NCBI GenBank assembly: GCA_020635115.1
Contig: JACKAK010000003.1
Span: 186,001-250,000, forward strand
Origin: Halobacteriovoraceae bacterium
GTDB lineage: Bacteria; Bdellovibrionota; Bacteriovoracia; Bacteriovoracales; Bacteriovoracaceae
Reading direction: 5' to 3'
DNA length: 64,000 nucleotides
A model generated the notes under the pieces. The model was given only the letters and a program-made list of their open reading frames with translations, did not search any database and was not told the origin of the DNA. Shown here piece by piece: positions 18,402-28,428 of the stretch. Each line of letters starts with the position of its first letter. Position 1 is the first letter of the stretch. A program made the translations under genes and the position numbers.

Positions 18402-20651
18402 TCATTCCGTTTTAGAGTGGATCATTAGATATGTTTGACAATTATTTGTAGAGTAGGTTTGAGTTGAAACTCGGTGATAAGGTAGAACGGCCCTGATCAT
18501 TGGCCTCAATTCTTTGTATTTATCCATTGTTAACATGTACTCAAGTCTATCCACAATACTATCTGAACGATGTAAGGTTGATAGTATCAGATCCACATTT
18601 AGGGCCATTGGAACAGGAATGTAGACATACTTTTTCATTGAATCTGGAACAAGCTCCAACATTTTTAAAAACTTTTTCTGATTTTTTCTATAATGTGCTG
18701 TAATTGCAGAGAAATCATCTACAGGAATATTTCCAAGTTCCGAGTAGAATTCATTGTTAAAATCCATGAACTCGGAAGTTTCCTTTGTTGTTCTTTGACG
18801 ATCTCTTTCAAGTTGTGATGAACGTAAAAAACTTTGGATTTCTGATTTAGATTTATTTTCTAGTTTTAAAATAGCTACTTCTAAAACATCTTTTGTATAG
18901 TATTTAAAATTGGTTTTAAGATCCATTAAATAAACGGGTCTGTGGTAATCTACAACTGCGCCTACATTTTCCACAGGCAATCCATTATGGGCCTCGCAAT
19001 AGGCATACGTACATCTCATAAAATTTTCTGAAGCTGGTAAGTTATCGTTGCTTCTGTACACTGGCCCTCCAAGTCCAGAGGAATTGGTTCCTAAAATTTC
19101 AGTTTTGCCATTGAGTTGTAAAATCCAAGGAACCATATCTCCTAAACTACCTGCATGGTGATCGTTTAGAGTTAATACTGGCCTTTGGTTAACCACAGCA
19201 CTGCCGTTATAGATTGTACCTGAGGCATCTTGCCTAAAGTCTGCAACAGTTGAGAAGACAGGAAAAAAACCTGAGAATTCCTCTCCTTTTTCAAATTTTG
19301 CTTTTAATTTTTCAATAAACTGTTTATTTAAGAATGCCTCGGCAAAATTTTGCTTGATAGAGTTGTATACATCTTGATCTGAATTATTGCCGATATTTTC
19401 TACATTGAGATCTTTTTGGGCAAAAGCGCCTTCAACCATATTGAAGAAAGTATCGCTAAGTTTCATATTTTCTTTCACACCCTTGAAGCCTGTTTCACTA
19501 GCAAAGAAGCGAAAGAAATGTTCTGCATAATGAAGAGCTCCACCTCCATTATCATTATGGTCAAAAATCCAAATATCTGAGTGCAGATTAAAATATTGAA
19601 TAACTTTGTTTATCCAGTTGATTTCATATTTTATATTTTCCCATCCAGGTGAGTAATCAGGAATTCTTAGAACACCGATTGTTTTATTTTTGTATTTCAC
19701 CATATAGGCACCTAAGCGATTAATAGGCATTAATCCAAGTTTTCTAATGGCCTCGATTCGTCCAATTTCGCTATTTGATTGAATCGTATCTTTAATTTGT
19801 TCTTCGATACTCACATTGATGAGGTCTTTAAGGTCAATAATTGAACCTGTTGGAAGTCCTAAATGATTAAGTCCTTCAGAAAACTGCGTTTCAGTATTTC
19901 CTCCGGCACCATAAATGTAAGGTCCTTTTTCAATGACTTTTTTTCTACCTGGTAAAAATCGTGTATAGAAGTTCTGTTCATTATAGAGTTCATTTAGATC
20001 TACCCACTGGTAAACACCTGTATATATTTTTTCTGTACCATTAAAATAAATTTTTTTAAATGCAACTTCAACAGTTTCACCATTTTTGGTGGTATTTGGC
20101 AAAAATCTCTCAGGACGATTTATAGTGAAACTTAGTGCTCTTGAGTTTTGTGAGGAGTAAGTACCACCAAGAGATCTAGCGTAGGGAAGGTTTTTTTTAG
20201 CGAGTTCTTGAATAGAAATACCATTTAGAGAGATAATTTCATCACCAACTTCGACGGGTAGTCCTGAATTTTTTGCGTTATAAACTTTGTTAAATCCAGC
20301 TACAAATAACCGGCCTTCAACTTCTGCTCCCACAATTCCAAAAGTGTAATAGTTTCCCCTCTTTTTAGCTACATTGAAATGTCCGTCTTGAAATTCTCCG
20401 GCCAGCTGGACTTGTAGAGTTCTAAGTCCCTCTTTATCGAGATTACTTTCATTAATGATTTTGATATATTTAGAAAGAATTTTCTCATATGTGATTTCAA
20501 AATGTTTCTTTTTGAATTCAATCATTCCGTAATGTGTTTCTAGTTCTCTTATCTGTTCCTTAATGGCCAAAATTTGATCTTCTTTACTTAGTGACGCAGC
20601 AAACAGGTGGACAAAACTGAACATTAACAAAATAAAGAAACCCTTTATCAT
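18402..20651 (-). CDS. Exported S41-family serine peptidase with PDZ domain
   Basis: 749 residues from the ATG at 20651, which has AGGAGA about 6 bases upstream and begins a signal peptide (MIKGFFILLMFSFVHLFAAS); the frame extends 46 codons further upstream but those residues are not signal-like. After an N-terminal helical part comes a PDZ-like module (GLPVEVGDEIISLNGISIQE) and a C-terminal tail-specific-protease/interphotoreceptor-type core, with IGVLRIPDYSPGW, a WIFDHNDNGGG strand and the probable nucleophile in NDHHAGSLGDM followed by EILGTNSSGLGG. Family members cleave proteins at C-termini in the periplasm. The large size suggests extra domains; substrate unknown. Confidence 0.87.
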   Translation of the reverse strand: MIKGFFILLMFSFVHLFAASLSKEDQILAIKEQIRELETHYGMIEFKKKHFEITYEKILSKYIKIINESNLDKEGLRTLQVQLAGEFQDGHFNVAKKRGNYYTFGIVGAEVEGRLFVAGFNKVYNAKNSGLPVEVGDEIISLNGISIQELAKKNLPYARSLGGTYSSQNSRALSFTINRPERFLPNTTKNGETVEVAFKKIYFNGTEKIYTGVYQWVDLNELYNEQNFYTRFLPGRKKVIEKGPYIYGAGGNTETQFSEGLNHLGLPTGSIIDLKDLINVSIEEQIKDTIQSNSEIGRIEAIRKLGLMPINRLGAYMVKYKNKTIGVLRIPDYSPGWENIKYEINWINKVIQYFNLHSDIWIFDHNDNGGGALHYAEHFFRFFASETGFKGVKENMKLSDTFFNMVEGAFAQKDLNVENIGNNSDQDVYNSIKQNFAEAFLNKQFIEKLKAKFEKGEEFSGFFPVFSTVADFRQDASGTIYNGSAVVNQRPVLTLNDHHAGSLGDMVPWILQLNGKTEILGTNSSGLGGPVYRSNDNLPASENFMRCTYAYCEAHNGLPVENVGAVVDYHRPVYLMDLKTNFKYYTKDVLEVAILKLENKSKSEIQSFLRSSQLERDRQRTTKETSEFMDFNNEFYSELGNIPVDDFSAITAHYRKNQKKFLKMLELVPDSMKKYVYIPVPMALNVDLILSTLHRSDSIVDRLEYMLTMDKYKELRPMIRAVLPYHRVSTQTYSTNNCQTYLMIHSKTE

Positions 20652-20799
20652 ACTTATCTCCTCGGCCTTTAGGAAAATTAGTATGCATAAAACAAATCTT
20701 GTTGGCAAACAATTATTATTCATCTCATAACTCTCGATGTTATTTTTTAATCTATGTAAAAAAAAAGAACTAATTCCAAATGACAACATAGTTGGGGTC

Positions 20800-21087
20800 C
20801 TACCCGATTTTGACGAAAAATTTGAAATAACTGTCTAAATCTTTTGAGTTAAAAAATCCATATCCATAATAATAACGATCACGCTTTGCAGTTATAATAC
20901 CGTTTAAGAGCTTGCTACCAATACTACCTAATATCGAGAAACGACCTCCGTTTCTCTTTGACATCATTACTTCTTCATTCTGCGAGATACTTCCATGAAT
21001 AATATTTGAATCATTATAGAAATAGGTTACTACTTCCACATCAGGATGTGATGATATATTTTTAATCATGCTTAAATGTTGTTCCAT
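20800..21087 (-). CDS. Doubtful 95-aa reading frame, possible remnant
   Basis: No signal peptide, no recognised motif and no ribosome-binding site before the ATG. The product (HPDVEVVTYFYNDSNIIHGS...) has a plausible residue composition but sits at the edge of the decayed island and could be a fragment of a former gene. Low confidence. Confidence 0.3.
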   Translation of the reverse strand: MEQHLSMIKNISSHPDVEVVTYFYNDSNIIHGSISQNEEVMMSKRNGGRFSILGSIGSKLLNGIITAKRDRYYYGYGFFNSKDLDSYFKFFVKIG

Positions 21088-21114
21088 TATATATTTATTG
21101 TATTGGTTTTTAAC

Positions 21115-21387
21115 TTATTTTAAAAGAGTTGGAGAATAGTAGAAAAATGAAGAAGCTAGCATCACAGAAAATATATACAATAAAACAAGAATTGATTTAC
21201 TATAGACATGTTTTTTAAACTTTTTCATAAGGTTCTTACACGCAAATAACACAAAATAAGACTTGAGACCCGACACAGGACTTCCTATCACAAGGTCTAT
21301 GTGAATACGATATTTACCTAGAATAGGGAGAAATAATGTTATCAAAACTTTATTCAGTGCCAGTTTGAATTGATTTTTTACATTCAT
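21115..21387 (-). CDS. Doubtful 90-aa membrane reading frame, possible remnant
   Basis: Two hydrophobic stretches (LNKVLITLFLPILG and ILVLLYIFSVMLASSFFYYS) with a basic segment between (NLMKKFKKHVYSK). No convincing ribosome-binding site. It is 28 bases upstream of the other doubtful frame and borders the decayed island, so it may be a broken piece. Low confidence. Confidence 0.3.
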   Translation of the reverse strand: MNVKNQFKLALNKVLITLFLPILGKYRIHIDLVIGSPVSGLKSYFVLFACKNLMKKFKKHVYSKSILVLLYIFSVMLASSFFYYSPTLLK

Positions 21388-21389
21388 GT

Positions 21390-24044
21390 AAATAAGAACA
21401 TATCTAAGAATCTGAATTGACTCAGTAAGTTATTTGTGATTAATAGATATTCTTTAAAAATATTAACTTTTAAGAATTAGGTGAAGTCATTTTGACCCTT
21501 AAACAGGTTTTGGGTTTTATTTTTTTTTGGAGATTTTAATGAAGTATTTCATTCTTTTGTATTGTTTTTCAAAGTATCTACACCTGTAATTGCAGCAAAA
21601 CTGCCAGGCTGACTGTAAAGAAAATTTTGTCGAAAAGGATACAAAGTTAATGCTATAAGTCAATCGTTTCAAGAAACAATAAGGATCATCTTAGTCCTCA
21701 TCTGAGTTTGAAGTGTTGATTGGAAATGATATGAGATTAAAGCTAGGCAAAATAAGATTTTACGAGCAAGAGGAAGATCTCGTTATCAAGGAACTGGAGG
21801 ATCACCAAGATTCGATGGAGCTGGGGTCTCAAGATATTTGTCATGGGGAATAATGACGTTGATAAAGACAAACTTTATCACAGACTCACAAATTCCGATG
21901 CAATGGTAGGCAGTGATAATACATTTACCCATTTGTCTATTACACTTCAGAAAATGCAGGTATTGATCCGAAAAAACGTCCAAAATCATTTCATTTTCAG
22001 GGAAATTCAGCATAGTGATAAAATTGATCGTCTTTTCATTCGTCGACGGTATGCATTCGATGAGGGAGTCCTACGTAACTCAAACTTGGTATTTATATAG
22101 GAAATGAAGATTTTTCAAAAGGAGTCAGTTTTTAATGCACCTCAGCAAATCTTTCTGTTGCTTTTAGAACGAAATGGTGAACTTTCAAACTTTTCAAATC
22201 TTTTTAAATCAGAGTGATTATGTATTTCTTCATATGTCTACTCCAGTGATAGATAAAATATTCTTCTGGAAAAAAAAGCTTGAATTTAGAGGCAATTGAA
22301 AACAGTCTTTATGTCTCAATTAAGATATTTTGAATATGATAAGATTTCTTAAGGGAAAAGTGTATTTGTTTTTTTTTGATGGTTTGCAGATCCAAGTATA
22401 GAAGTTGGAGATGGTGCCAAAATCATTCAAATGGTTGAAAAAAACATTCAATCAAAAGTTAAATACACTATAGCTTTTTGGAGTATTAATAGAAACAATA
22501 TTTCAAGGGGTTGATACCCATGGAACAATTACTGAAAGAAGAATTTAGTTTATTAGATGATGTACAAAACGAAGAACTAGTTGACTCTAGGTTTGAAAAT
22601 AATCAACAAAATTGCAAAATTTGAATCGGAAGTTAACTTTCCTGTTTGCCAGAACAATTATTAAATGAATCAGTTGATTCTGTCATTTTACAATCTTTTA
22701 GATTTACTTATTAAACAAACTTTAAAGATCTTGGGTTAAAATTGTCTAAAGAATTGAAGATAAATTATACTGACTTTCTCAAGTATTTCTAAGACTAATG
22801 CCTATTATTACTTACCAACAGCACCAGGTGATATTTCACTTACTGATGTAGGATTGATCCCAATTTAAAATTTAAGTAATGGCAGATGGTTTAAGAAGAA
22901 ATTGGAAAAATTGCAGGTATCATTTACGATAACCTTAAAAATGCAGTTGCCTTCACTCAAAGATGAGGTAAAGGAAATTCAAAGTATATTTGATACGTTT
23001 GATTTGTTTCAAAAATTACTCTGTTAATAAATCAAATAACAACAATATAAATTTGAATAAACATTTATTGATAGGCAGATCCTTGGGATAATTTCTTCTC
23101 GTTTCCATCAAAACCATTCAAAAGAACTCAATTTATCTCTTCGAGATAAAACGGTCGTTGACTTCTTTAATGAAAATGAAAGTCAATTCGGAGAACATCA
23201 AAACCGTGAAAGAAAAGGGATCGACCAATATTAGTAAAAGCAATTCAAAGAAGAATTATTGAAAATTCACTTCACATTCTCCTCAAAAAATAGAAAATGG
23301 TAAATATCAATTAGAAGAGAATTGATCAAATGACAAAAGGTATAGATTTAATGTTTACGAACATCTGAACATACTAAAATCGATTCTAAAGATGAAAATC
23401 CATATATGCGAAAATTGAGAAAAAATAGTCAATTCAATGACAAATAAAAATGTTATTATCAGCTCCCATGAATGCTTGTCGTGATACCGCAGCATATTCT
23501 ACCGTGTTTCTTACCTTTGGGGCGGCGATCGCAATTTGGTTTTAATTATGACCACCTTCAAAACAAGAAAGGTTATGATAAAACACATTCTGAAGAATTT
23601 TCTTTCAGTAGTAAAGAAATCGAAAATCTTATCTTTGAGCGGATTATGCGCCGGATGTTAATCTATCTCATTATTGATCGGTTACAAAAATAGCAACGAA
23701 TCGTTTTGACTGCTTGTACAATCGTTAAAGAAATATCTTCAAATTTCAAAGATATGGCACTTACAATATAACAGCTGGCTAAAAGAAGAAATTAGAAGGC
23801 ACTAAAAGTATACTTCTGGTGAACATTTATTAAATTTAGAACGTTAGAGATCTAAGCATAAGCAGCTATTTCAACAAGTCGAATCGAAAAATTGCAACTC
23901 AGCACAAAAAGAAAATGAAGAAATTGAAATAATGATCAGGAAGAATTGCGCAAACGACCCAACCACATATAAAGAGGAAAAAGAATTAAATAAAATCGTA
24001 AGAAAACAAAAATAATTTCAGAGAATGAAACAACATGGAAATGC
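21390..24044 (+). pseudogene. Decayed coding island, many frameshifts and stops
   Basis: About 2.65 kb without a credible intact gene. Protein-like patches occur in all three forward frames, broken by stops and apparent one-base shifts: MGNNDVDKDKLYHRLTNSD (21843 on), YVFLHMSTPVIDKIFFWKKK (22217 on), SIEVGDGAKIIQMVEKNIQS (22397 on), EQLLKEEFSLLDDVQNEELV (22524 on), TNAYYYLPTAPGDISLTDVG (22796 on) and KIAGIIYDNLKNAVAFTQ (22909 on). The order and common strand suggest one or two former large cytoplasmic proteins. The word GGCC, frequent elsewhere, is absent from about 20,670 to 24,720. I cannot name the ancestral family. Confidence 0.55.
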
Positions 24045-24473
24045 ATGATTAAATTAACTCTCAAACCTAGCCAATTGTCATGTTTTTTTTCAGGTCCAGG
24101 CTTCACAACTGATTTAAAGAAATGTGAACTCGCGATGTTAAAAAGAGACAATTCTGGAATTGTTGTTAATAACGAAAAAATAGCTTTGAAAGATAATCTA
24201 CTATCAGTTGAAATGAATTCTCAAACTCACCAATTTGAGCTTAGTGAAAAATCAACTAGAAAAGCACTAAAAATTTTCAAAGATATCAGACAAATTGATC
24301 CAAAACTTGTCCCCAAAGTTTTAACAGAAATTCAAAATTTTCGATTTCAAAATCATAGATTCATAGAAGTTATTCAAAATATAGAGAAAAAGTTGAAAGA
24401 TATTGGAAGTGAAGAAGAGCTTGTTATGGATTTAGAGGATCTTAGACACAGTTATACAGAGCTTCAAGTCTAA
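24045..24473 (+). CDS. 142-aa frame, probable 3' remnant of the decayed gene
   Basis: Intact frame ending just before the histidine kinase region. The product is helical and charged (ALKIFKDIRQIDPKLVPKVL, EEELVMDLEDLRHSYTELQV), without signal peptide or known motif. The ATG has no Shine-Dalgarno sequence and follows directly on degenerate coding-like sequence in the same direction, so this is more likely the surviving end of a larger gene than an independent one. Confidence 0.4.
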   Translation: MIKLTLKPSQLSCFFSGPGFTTDLKKCELAMLKRDNSGIVVNNEKIALKDNLLSVEMNSQTHQFELSEKSTRKALKIFKDIRQIDPKLVPKVLTEIQNFRFQNHRFIEVIQNIEKKLKDIGSEEELVMDLEDLRHSYTELQV

Positions 24474-24609
24474 AAAGTGATTACACCCTCGCTGAATAAC
24501 CCTAAGAAGGTCTTTAATGAAGACTTAGTTGTAAAAGTTTAGATATATTCAGACATTCCAAAAAATCAAGGAGGAGTTATCCTAATATTTGAAAGCATTA
24601 AGATTAACT

Positions 24610-26034
24610 CTATTCTTTTTTATAGACTGGAAGCGTTATAACGAATGTAGATTTCGAATCATTTAAGTCTAGATTAAGACTTCCTTTATGTGCTTCAATG
24701 ATTGATTTTGAGAGAGATAGTCCAAGGCCTGTTCCTTTTCCTACATCCTTAGTTGTAAAAAAGGGCTGAAAAATTTTTTCTTGAATTTCTTTCGGGATAC
24801 CTTTTCCACTATCTTTGAATGTAATGATGAGAAAGTCATCTTTTAATTTTGTATTCAATTCAATTTTTCCTGGCCCATCGATGGCATCGATGGCATTAGA
24901 AATGAGATTTATAAAAACTTGTGACATTTGAACAATTTGACCATAGAGAGGGATATTTTTTGCGGCATCTAAATCAATATCTAATTCTATTTCATGTTTT
25001 TTGATTTTTTCTAAGCATATATGAAGAACGTCGTCAATAACATTTTCGATTTGAAACTCTTCAAAATCATCGTCGGATCCGTCTCTTGAAATTTTTCTCA
25101 GTGCTTTAATGATGACTGATATTCTGTTTGTTATATCTTTTATACTTTTTGTAGATTCTAGAATTCTTTTATCATCGAACATTTTTTTATCGTAAAATTT
25201 TTCGATCATGGACGTTTTTGTTGCAATAATGGCCAGTGGATTATTGATTTCATGAGCAATTCCGCCGGCCATTTCCCCTAACATTGCTAATCTACTTTTT
25301 GCAATATTCTGTGCTTTTGCAACATCAACTTCTTCTTGTAGATTTTTTTCTTTCGTAATGTCTATGGAAATATTTGAATAAGCATATGGAACGCCATCTT
25401 GATTTAGGATATTATAGCAAAAATTTTTAAACCAATATTTCTTATCATTTTTTTCAAACGTATCTAAACGAATTGTAAAGTTTGATGTCTTAATAATTTC
25501 ATCACAATGTTTAAGCATCAATTCGTCCATTGTTTTTCCGCCAACGTCAGCTTCATCTATATCAAACATTTTCAAAAAAAACTTATTTGCTTTGATTAAG
25601 CAATTTTTTGTATCTGTGATATAGAAAAGCTGATGAAATGATTCAAGTGACTGATTTACTATATAATACTGGTCTTTTAATATATTATAGTCCTTAACGA
25701 TGTCATTCAAATCTTGGATGATCCAAACATATTCATCATTTTGTTTTTTTACCTTTACCCGACCAAATGTATCTGTAGATCTTTTTGTTATCCATAACCA
25801 ATCAAATTGGTAGAATTTATCAGGGTTTCTATTGACGTTTCTAAAGATATCATCTAGTTCAAGATCATTGACAAATCCACTTAACTGGTAGGCAGCACTT
25901 AAGTCTAATATACTTTCACCTTCATTTACAGGTCTTCCTATAAACTGACAAAATAGATCATTGGCCATGATTATTTTGTAATCGGCCGTTAGTGTCACAT
26001 AAATAACAACATCATTTATACAGGTTAAGTCCAT
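24610..26034 (-). CDS. PAS-domain histidine kinase, cytoplasmic
   Basis: 474 residues, no membrane helices. Two PAS-like domains (about 10-110 and 125-235, the second with a PAC-type end GVPYAYSNISIDITKEKNL), then a HisKA domain with the box GEMAGGIAHEINNPLAI (phosphoacceptor His about 261), and a HATPase_c domain with N box VFINLISNAIDA, G1 FKDSGKGIP, F box and G2 GKGTGLGLSLSKSI. It would autophosphorylate in response to an unknown cytoplasmic cue. The single-domain response regulator at 26188 is divergently transcribed about 150 bases away and is the obvious partner. Confidence 0.93.
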   Translation of the reverse strand: MDLTCINDVVIYVTLTADYKIIMANDLFCQFIGRPVNEGESILDLSAAYQLSGFVNDLELDDIFRNVNRNPDKFYQFDWLWITKRSTDTFGRVKVKKQNDEYVWIIQDLNDIVKDYNILKDQYYIVNQSLESFHQLFYITDTKNCLIKANKFFLKMFDIDEADVGGKTMDELMLKHCDEIIKTSNFTIRLDTFEKNDKKYWFKNFCYNILNQDGVPYAYSNISIDITKEKNLQEEVDVAKAQNIAKSRLAMLGEMAGGIAHEINNPLAIIATKTSMIEKFYDKKMFDDKRILESTKSIKDITNRISVIIKALRKISRDGSDDDFEEFQIENVIDDVLHICLEKIKKHEIELDIDLDAAKNIPLYGQIVQMSQVFINLISNAIDAIDGPGKIELNTKLKDDFLIITFKDSGKGIPKEIQEKIFQPFFTTKDVGKGTGLGLSLSKSIIEAHKGSLNLDLNDSKSTFVITLPVYKKE

Positions 26035-26187
26035 ACAACCTTTTCGAATTATTTTTAAAAAGATTAAGTAAAACTTTAAGTTTTATCAAGCTGACAAAAA
26101 TCATTAAAAACTTGAAAAAATTAAGTTTAAAAAATGTAAATAAAATGTGTTACTATTAACTTAGAGGATTTAAAAAAAGAGAAAATA

Positions 26188-26565
26188 ATGAACCAGTACA
26201 GCAATATTACAATTTTAGTCGTGGATGATGAAGAACAACTTAAAGAGACAGTTATTATGCATTTAGAACTTGAGGGGTTCAATGTCCTTTCTGCATGCAA
26301 TGGCAAAGAGGCACTTGAGGTCCTTGAAAATAATCATGTCGATTTTGTCCTCAGTGATATTAAAATGCCAGAACTTGATGGAATGGAGCTGACTGTAGAA
26401 ATAAGAAAGAAATACAAAGAGGTTCCAGTAGTGTTACTCGTCACTGGATTCAGTAAATATTCTGAAAAACAGGCCCTCGAAAATGGTGCATTGGGTTTGG
26501 TTGAAAAGCCATTTGACATGGACAAAATCATTGAGATGATTAAGCAATCACAAAAGATAAGTTAA
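26188..26565 (+). CDS. Single-domain (CheY-like) response regulator
   Basis: 125 residues, receiver domain only. All key residues are present: acidic pair D13-D14 (VVDDEE), phosphoacceptor D57 (LSDIKMP), T86 (LVTGF) and K107 (EKPFD). With no output domain it must act by protein contact, as in phosphorelays or motility control. Divergent from the PAS kinase at 24610-26034, its likely phosphodonor. A -10-like TACTAT lies at about 26152-26157. Confidence 0.93.
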   Translation: MNQYSNITILVVDDEEQLKETVIMHLELEGFNVLSACNGKEALEVLENNHVDFVLSDIKMPELDGMELTVEIRKKYKEVPVVLLVTGFSKYSEKQALENGALGLVEKPFDMDKIIEMIKQSQKIS

Positions 26566-26659
26566 TTTTTTACAAACTAGATATAGTTTTTCAATTGAAC
26601 TCACGAATTTTTTAGTGTATCTCCGCCCTTTAAATCAATAAAGCTTAATTGGATGGACA

Positions 26660-27793
26660 ATGAAATCTATTTCATTTTGGGTATTTTTTTTAATCTCTTT
26701 CAAATTATTTTCAGTTGCCCCTAGAAAAAATATTATGGAATGTGAGGGATTTTTTTCGTATTTTCCAGCAAATTCAATAGAAGTGAAATCCTTTAGAGAA
26801 AAGTTAATTCAAGACTTAAGCAGGGCCATAAAACTGCATAAGTCATCTCAAATTATCGCCTTTCTTGATGATTTTCTTTTACCAAATTATTTCTCATTTG
26901 TAGATTTTAAATACAGATCAAATATTGATCTCGATCACTACTCTCTCGAAATCCTCAAAAAGAGTTTAGAAATATATAAGAAATATAAAAGTGAACATGA
27001 AATCGATACACTACTTGGAAACTTGTATAAAAATTTTTTAGATTACTACTCTCAATTCAATGAACTGGAATTTAAAATTAATTTATTGGCCATGTCCAAA
27101 CCTATTTCTTATCTGGAATATCTGTCACTTGAAAACATTTACAATTCTAGGGAGTTTATAACCCTACTTATAAATGTTTTTGGAAATAAAGATAACCAAA
27201 CTTCCAAATTAAATTATGTTTTAAAGTTTGCAAAAGTTCATAAATTCATCCAAGAAATTCAATTAAAAGATTATAGTTATTCTCAAATAAAAAATGCTCT
27301 ACTTGAAATAAAAGAACTCAGTGAAGTTGAATTTACTTTTATTATTGATTCTTTAAAAAATGACCGAAACTCTACTATCGCAACTTTGAAGCTAGCAGTG
27401 GCCTTTATAGATGTATATAGAGAAATTTTTGAAAATTTCCCTCATGCAAAGATTTTGCTCATTGAACTCTTTGGACTTTATCTTGATCGGGATTATTTTT
27501 TCGTAAATCACCTCGATCAAAAAGCTGAAATACAAGAAATGCTTCATTTACAAAAAACTTTAGATGATATTTTTAAAGAAATTTACGAAAGAAGTCCTGA
27601 ATTCTTCTCAGAAGTTCTAAGTATTGATTTTATTGAAGAACGTTATGAATTTTTTCTCTATCATGGTTTTTATGAGTCTAAAGTATATGCAGTATACCCT
27701 CTCAAAGAGTATCGAAAATTTCTTATGAAACTGATGTCAAACCCAGAATATTTACATCTCACTTTTCTTACCAAACAAATCAAAACTAATTAA
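26660..27793 (+). CDS. Exported helical protein of unknown function
   Basis: 377 residues. A signal peptide-like start (SISFWVFFLISFKLFSVAP) precedes a long all-helical mature protein with no recognised motif (for example KVHKFIQEIQLKDYSYSQIK). The ATG follows GGATGG at 6 bases. It shares its stop with the convergent isomerase gene (TTAA holds both stop codons). Likely periplasmic; function unknown. Confidence 0.75.
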   Translation: MKSISFWVFFLISFKLFSVAPRKNIMECEGFFSYFPANSIEVKSFREKLIQDLSRAIKLHKSSQIIAFLDDFLLPNYFSFVDFKYRSNIDLDHYSLEILKKSLEIYKKYKSEHEIDTLLGNLYKNFLDYYSQFNELEFKINLLAMSKPISYLEYLSLENIYNSREFITLLINVFGNKDNQTSKLNYVLKFAKVHKFIQEIQLKDYSYSQIKNALLEIKELSEVEFTFIIDSLKNDRNSTIATLKLAVAFIDVYREIFENFPHAKILLIELFGLYLDRDYFFVNHLDQKAEIQEMLHLQKTLDDIFKEIYERSPEFFSEVLSIDFIEERYEFFLYHGFYESKVYAVYPLKEYRKFLMKLMSNPEYLHLTFLTKQIKTN

Positions 27794-28419
27794 CGAGAAG
27801 TGATCTCTAGATATCTCTTATAAACTTTTTCGTTGAAATGATCTTCACCTCTAAGATATCTTCTTAAGTACTCAAGTGAGTCATCTCCCCAAAAGAGTTC
27901 TTTATCTTCTGCAACGATTGTCGGTACTCCAAATACCCCAAACCCCAAAGCTCTTTGAGTATTTAATTTAATCAGTTTTCTCACATCTGCAGATGTTGAA
28001 TTTTCCATCATTTCATCAATATCACGCTCTCCTATTACCCTTAATAAGTAATCTCTAAGAATTTCCTCATCCTCTATATTAATTCGATCTCTCCATACGG
28101 AGTGAAATAAATGATCTACAATCATCGATTGAAGCTGGCCTTGAGCAGCAATAACATACCTCAAAAGTGGAAGTGTATTCATTGGCAATTTATATGGTAA
28201 GTTAAATTCTATATTACGCTCATAGGATTTTCTGAGGCAATCTTTGAGTAAATAATCTGCCTTAGGCCTGATTTCGGCGGGACCTTTAGTCTCATAGTGA
28301 TGGATGATCCTTCCCATAGGTATGGGAGTAAGAATACATGAAAGATTAAACTGCTTTAATCTATTGAAAGCAAGGTACGAATAGGGAGAGAGAAAATCAA
28401 AAAAAAATTCTAACTTCAA
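27790..28419 (-). CDS. 2-hydroxychromene-2-carboxylate isomerase-like protein (DsbA-fold, kappa-GST type)
   Basis: 209 residues from a TTG start with AAGGA 6 bases upstream. The N-terminus EFFFDFLSPYSYLAFNRLK is the family's active-site region, with Ser in place of the DsbA cysteine, and the C-terminal GVFGVPTIVAEDKELFWGDD with cis-Pro is also characteristic. Relatives isomerise glutathione adducts or aromatic degradation intermediates; the substrate here cannot be told from sequence. It follows the secreted-protein gene at 28429 by 9 bases, with its ribosome-binding site overlapping that gene's stop. Confidence 0.87.
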   Translation of the reverse strand: MKLEFFFDFLSPYSYLAFNRLKQFNLSCILTPIPMGRIIHHYETKGPAEIRPKADYLLKDCLRKSYERNIEFNLPYKLPMNTLPLLRYVIAAQGQLQSMIVDHLFHSVWRDRINIEDEEILRDYLLRVIGERDIDEMMENSTSADVRKLIKLNTQRALGFGVFGVPTIVAEDKELFWGDDSLEYLRRYLRGEDHFNEKVYKRYLEITSR

Positions 28420-28428
28420 AAGACATCC

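Noticed and set aside
20652..20789. Upstream extension of the S41 peptidase frame.
   Set aside because: The ATG at 20651 has a strong ribosome-binding site and begins the signal peptide; the extra 46 residues do not look like a protein N-terminus.
23472..23693. A 73-codon frame within the decayed island.
   Set aside because: No ribosome-binding site, implausible composition and flanked by broken coding-like sequence in other frames.
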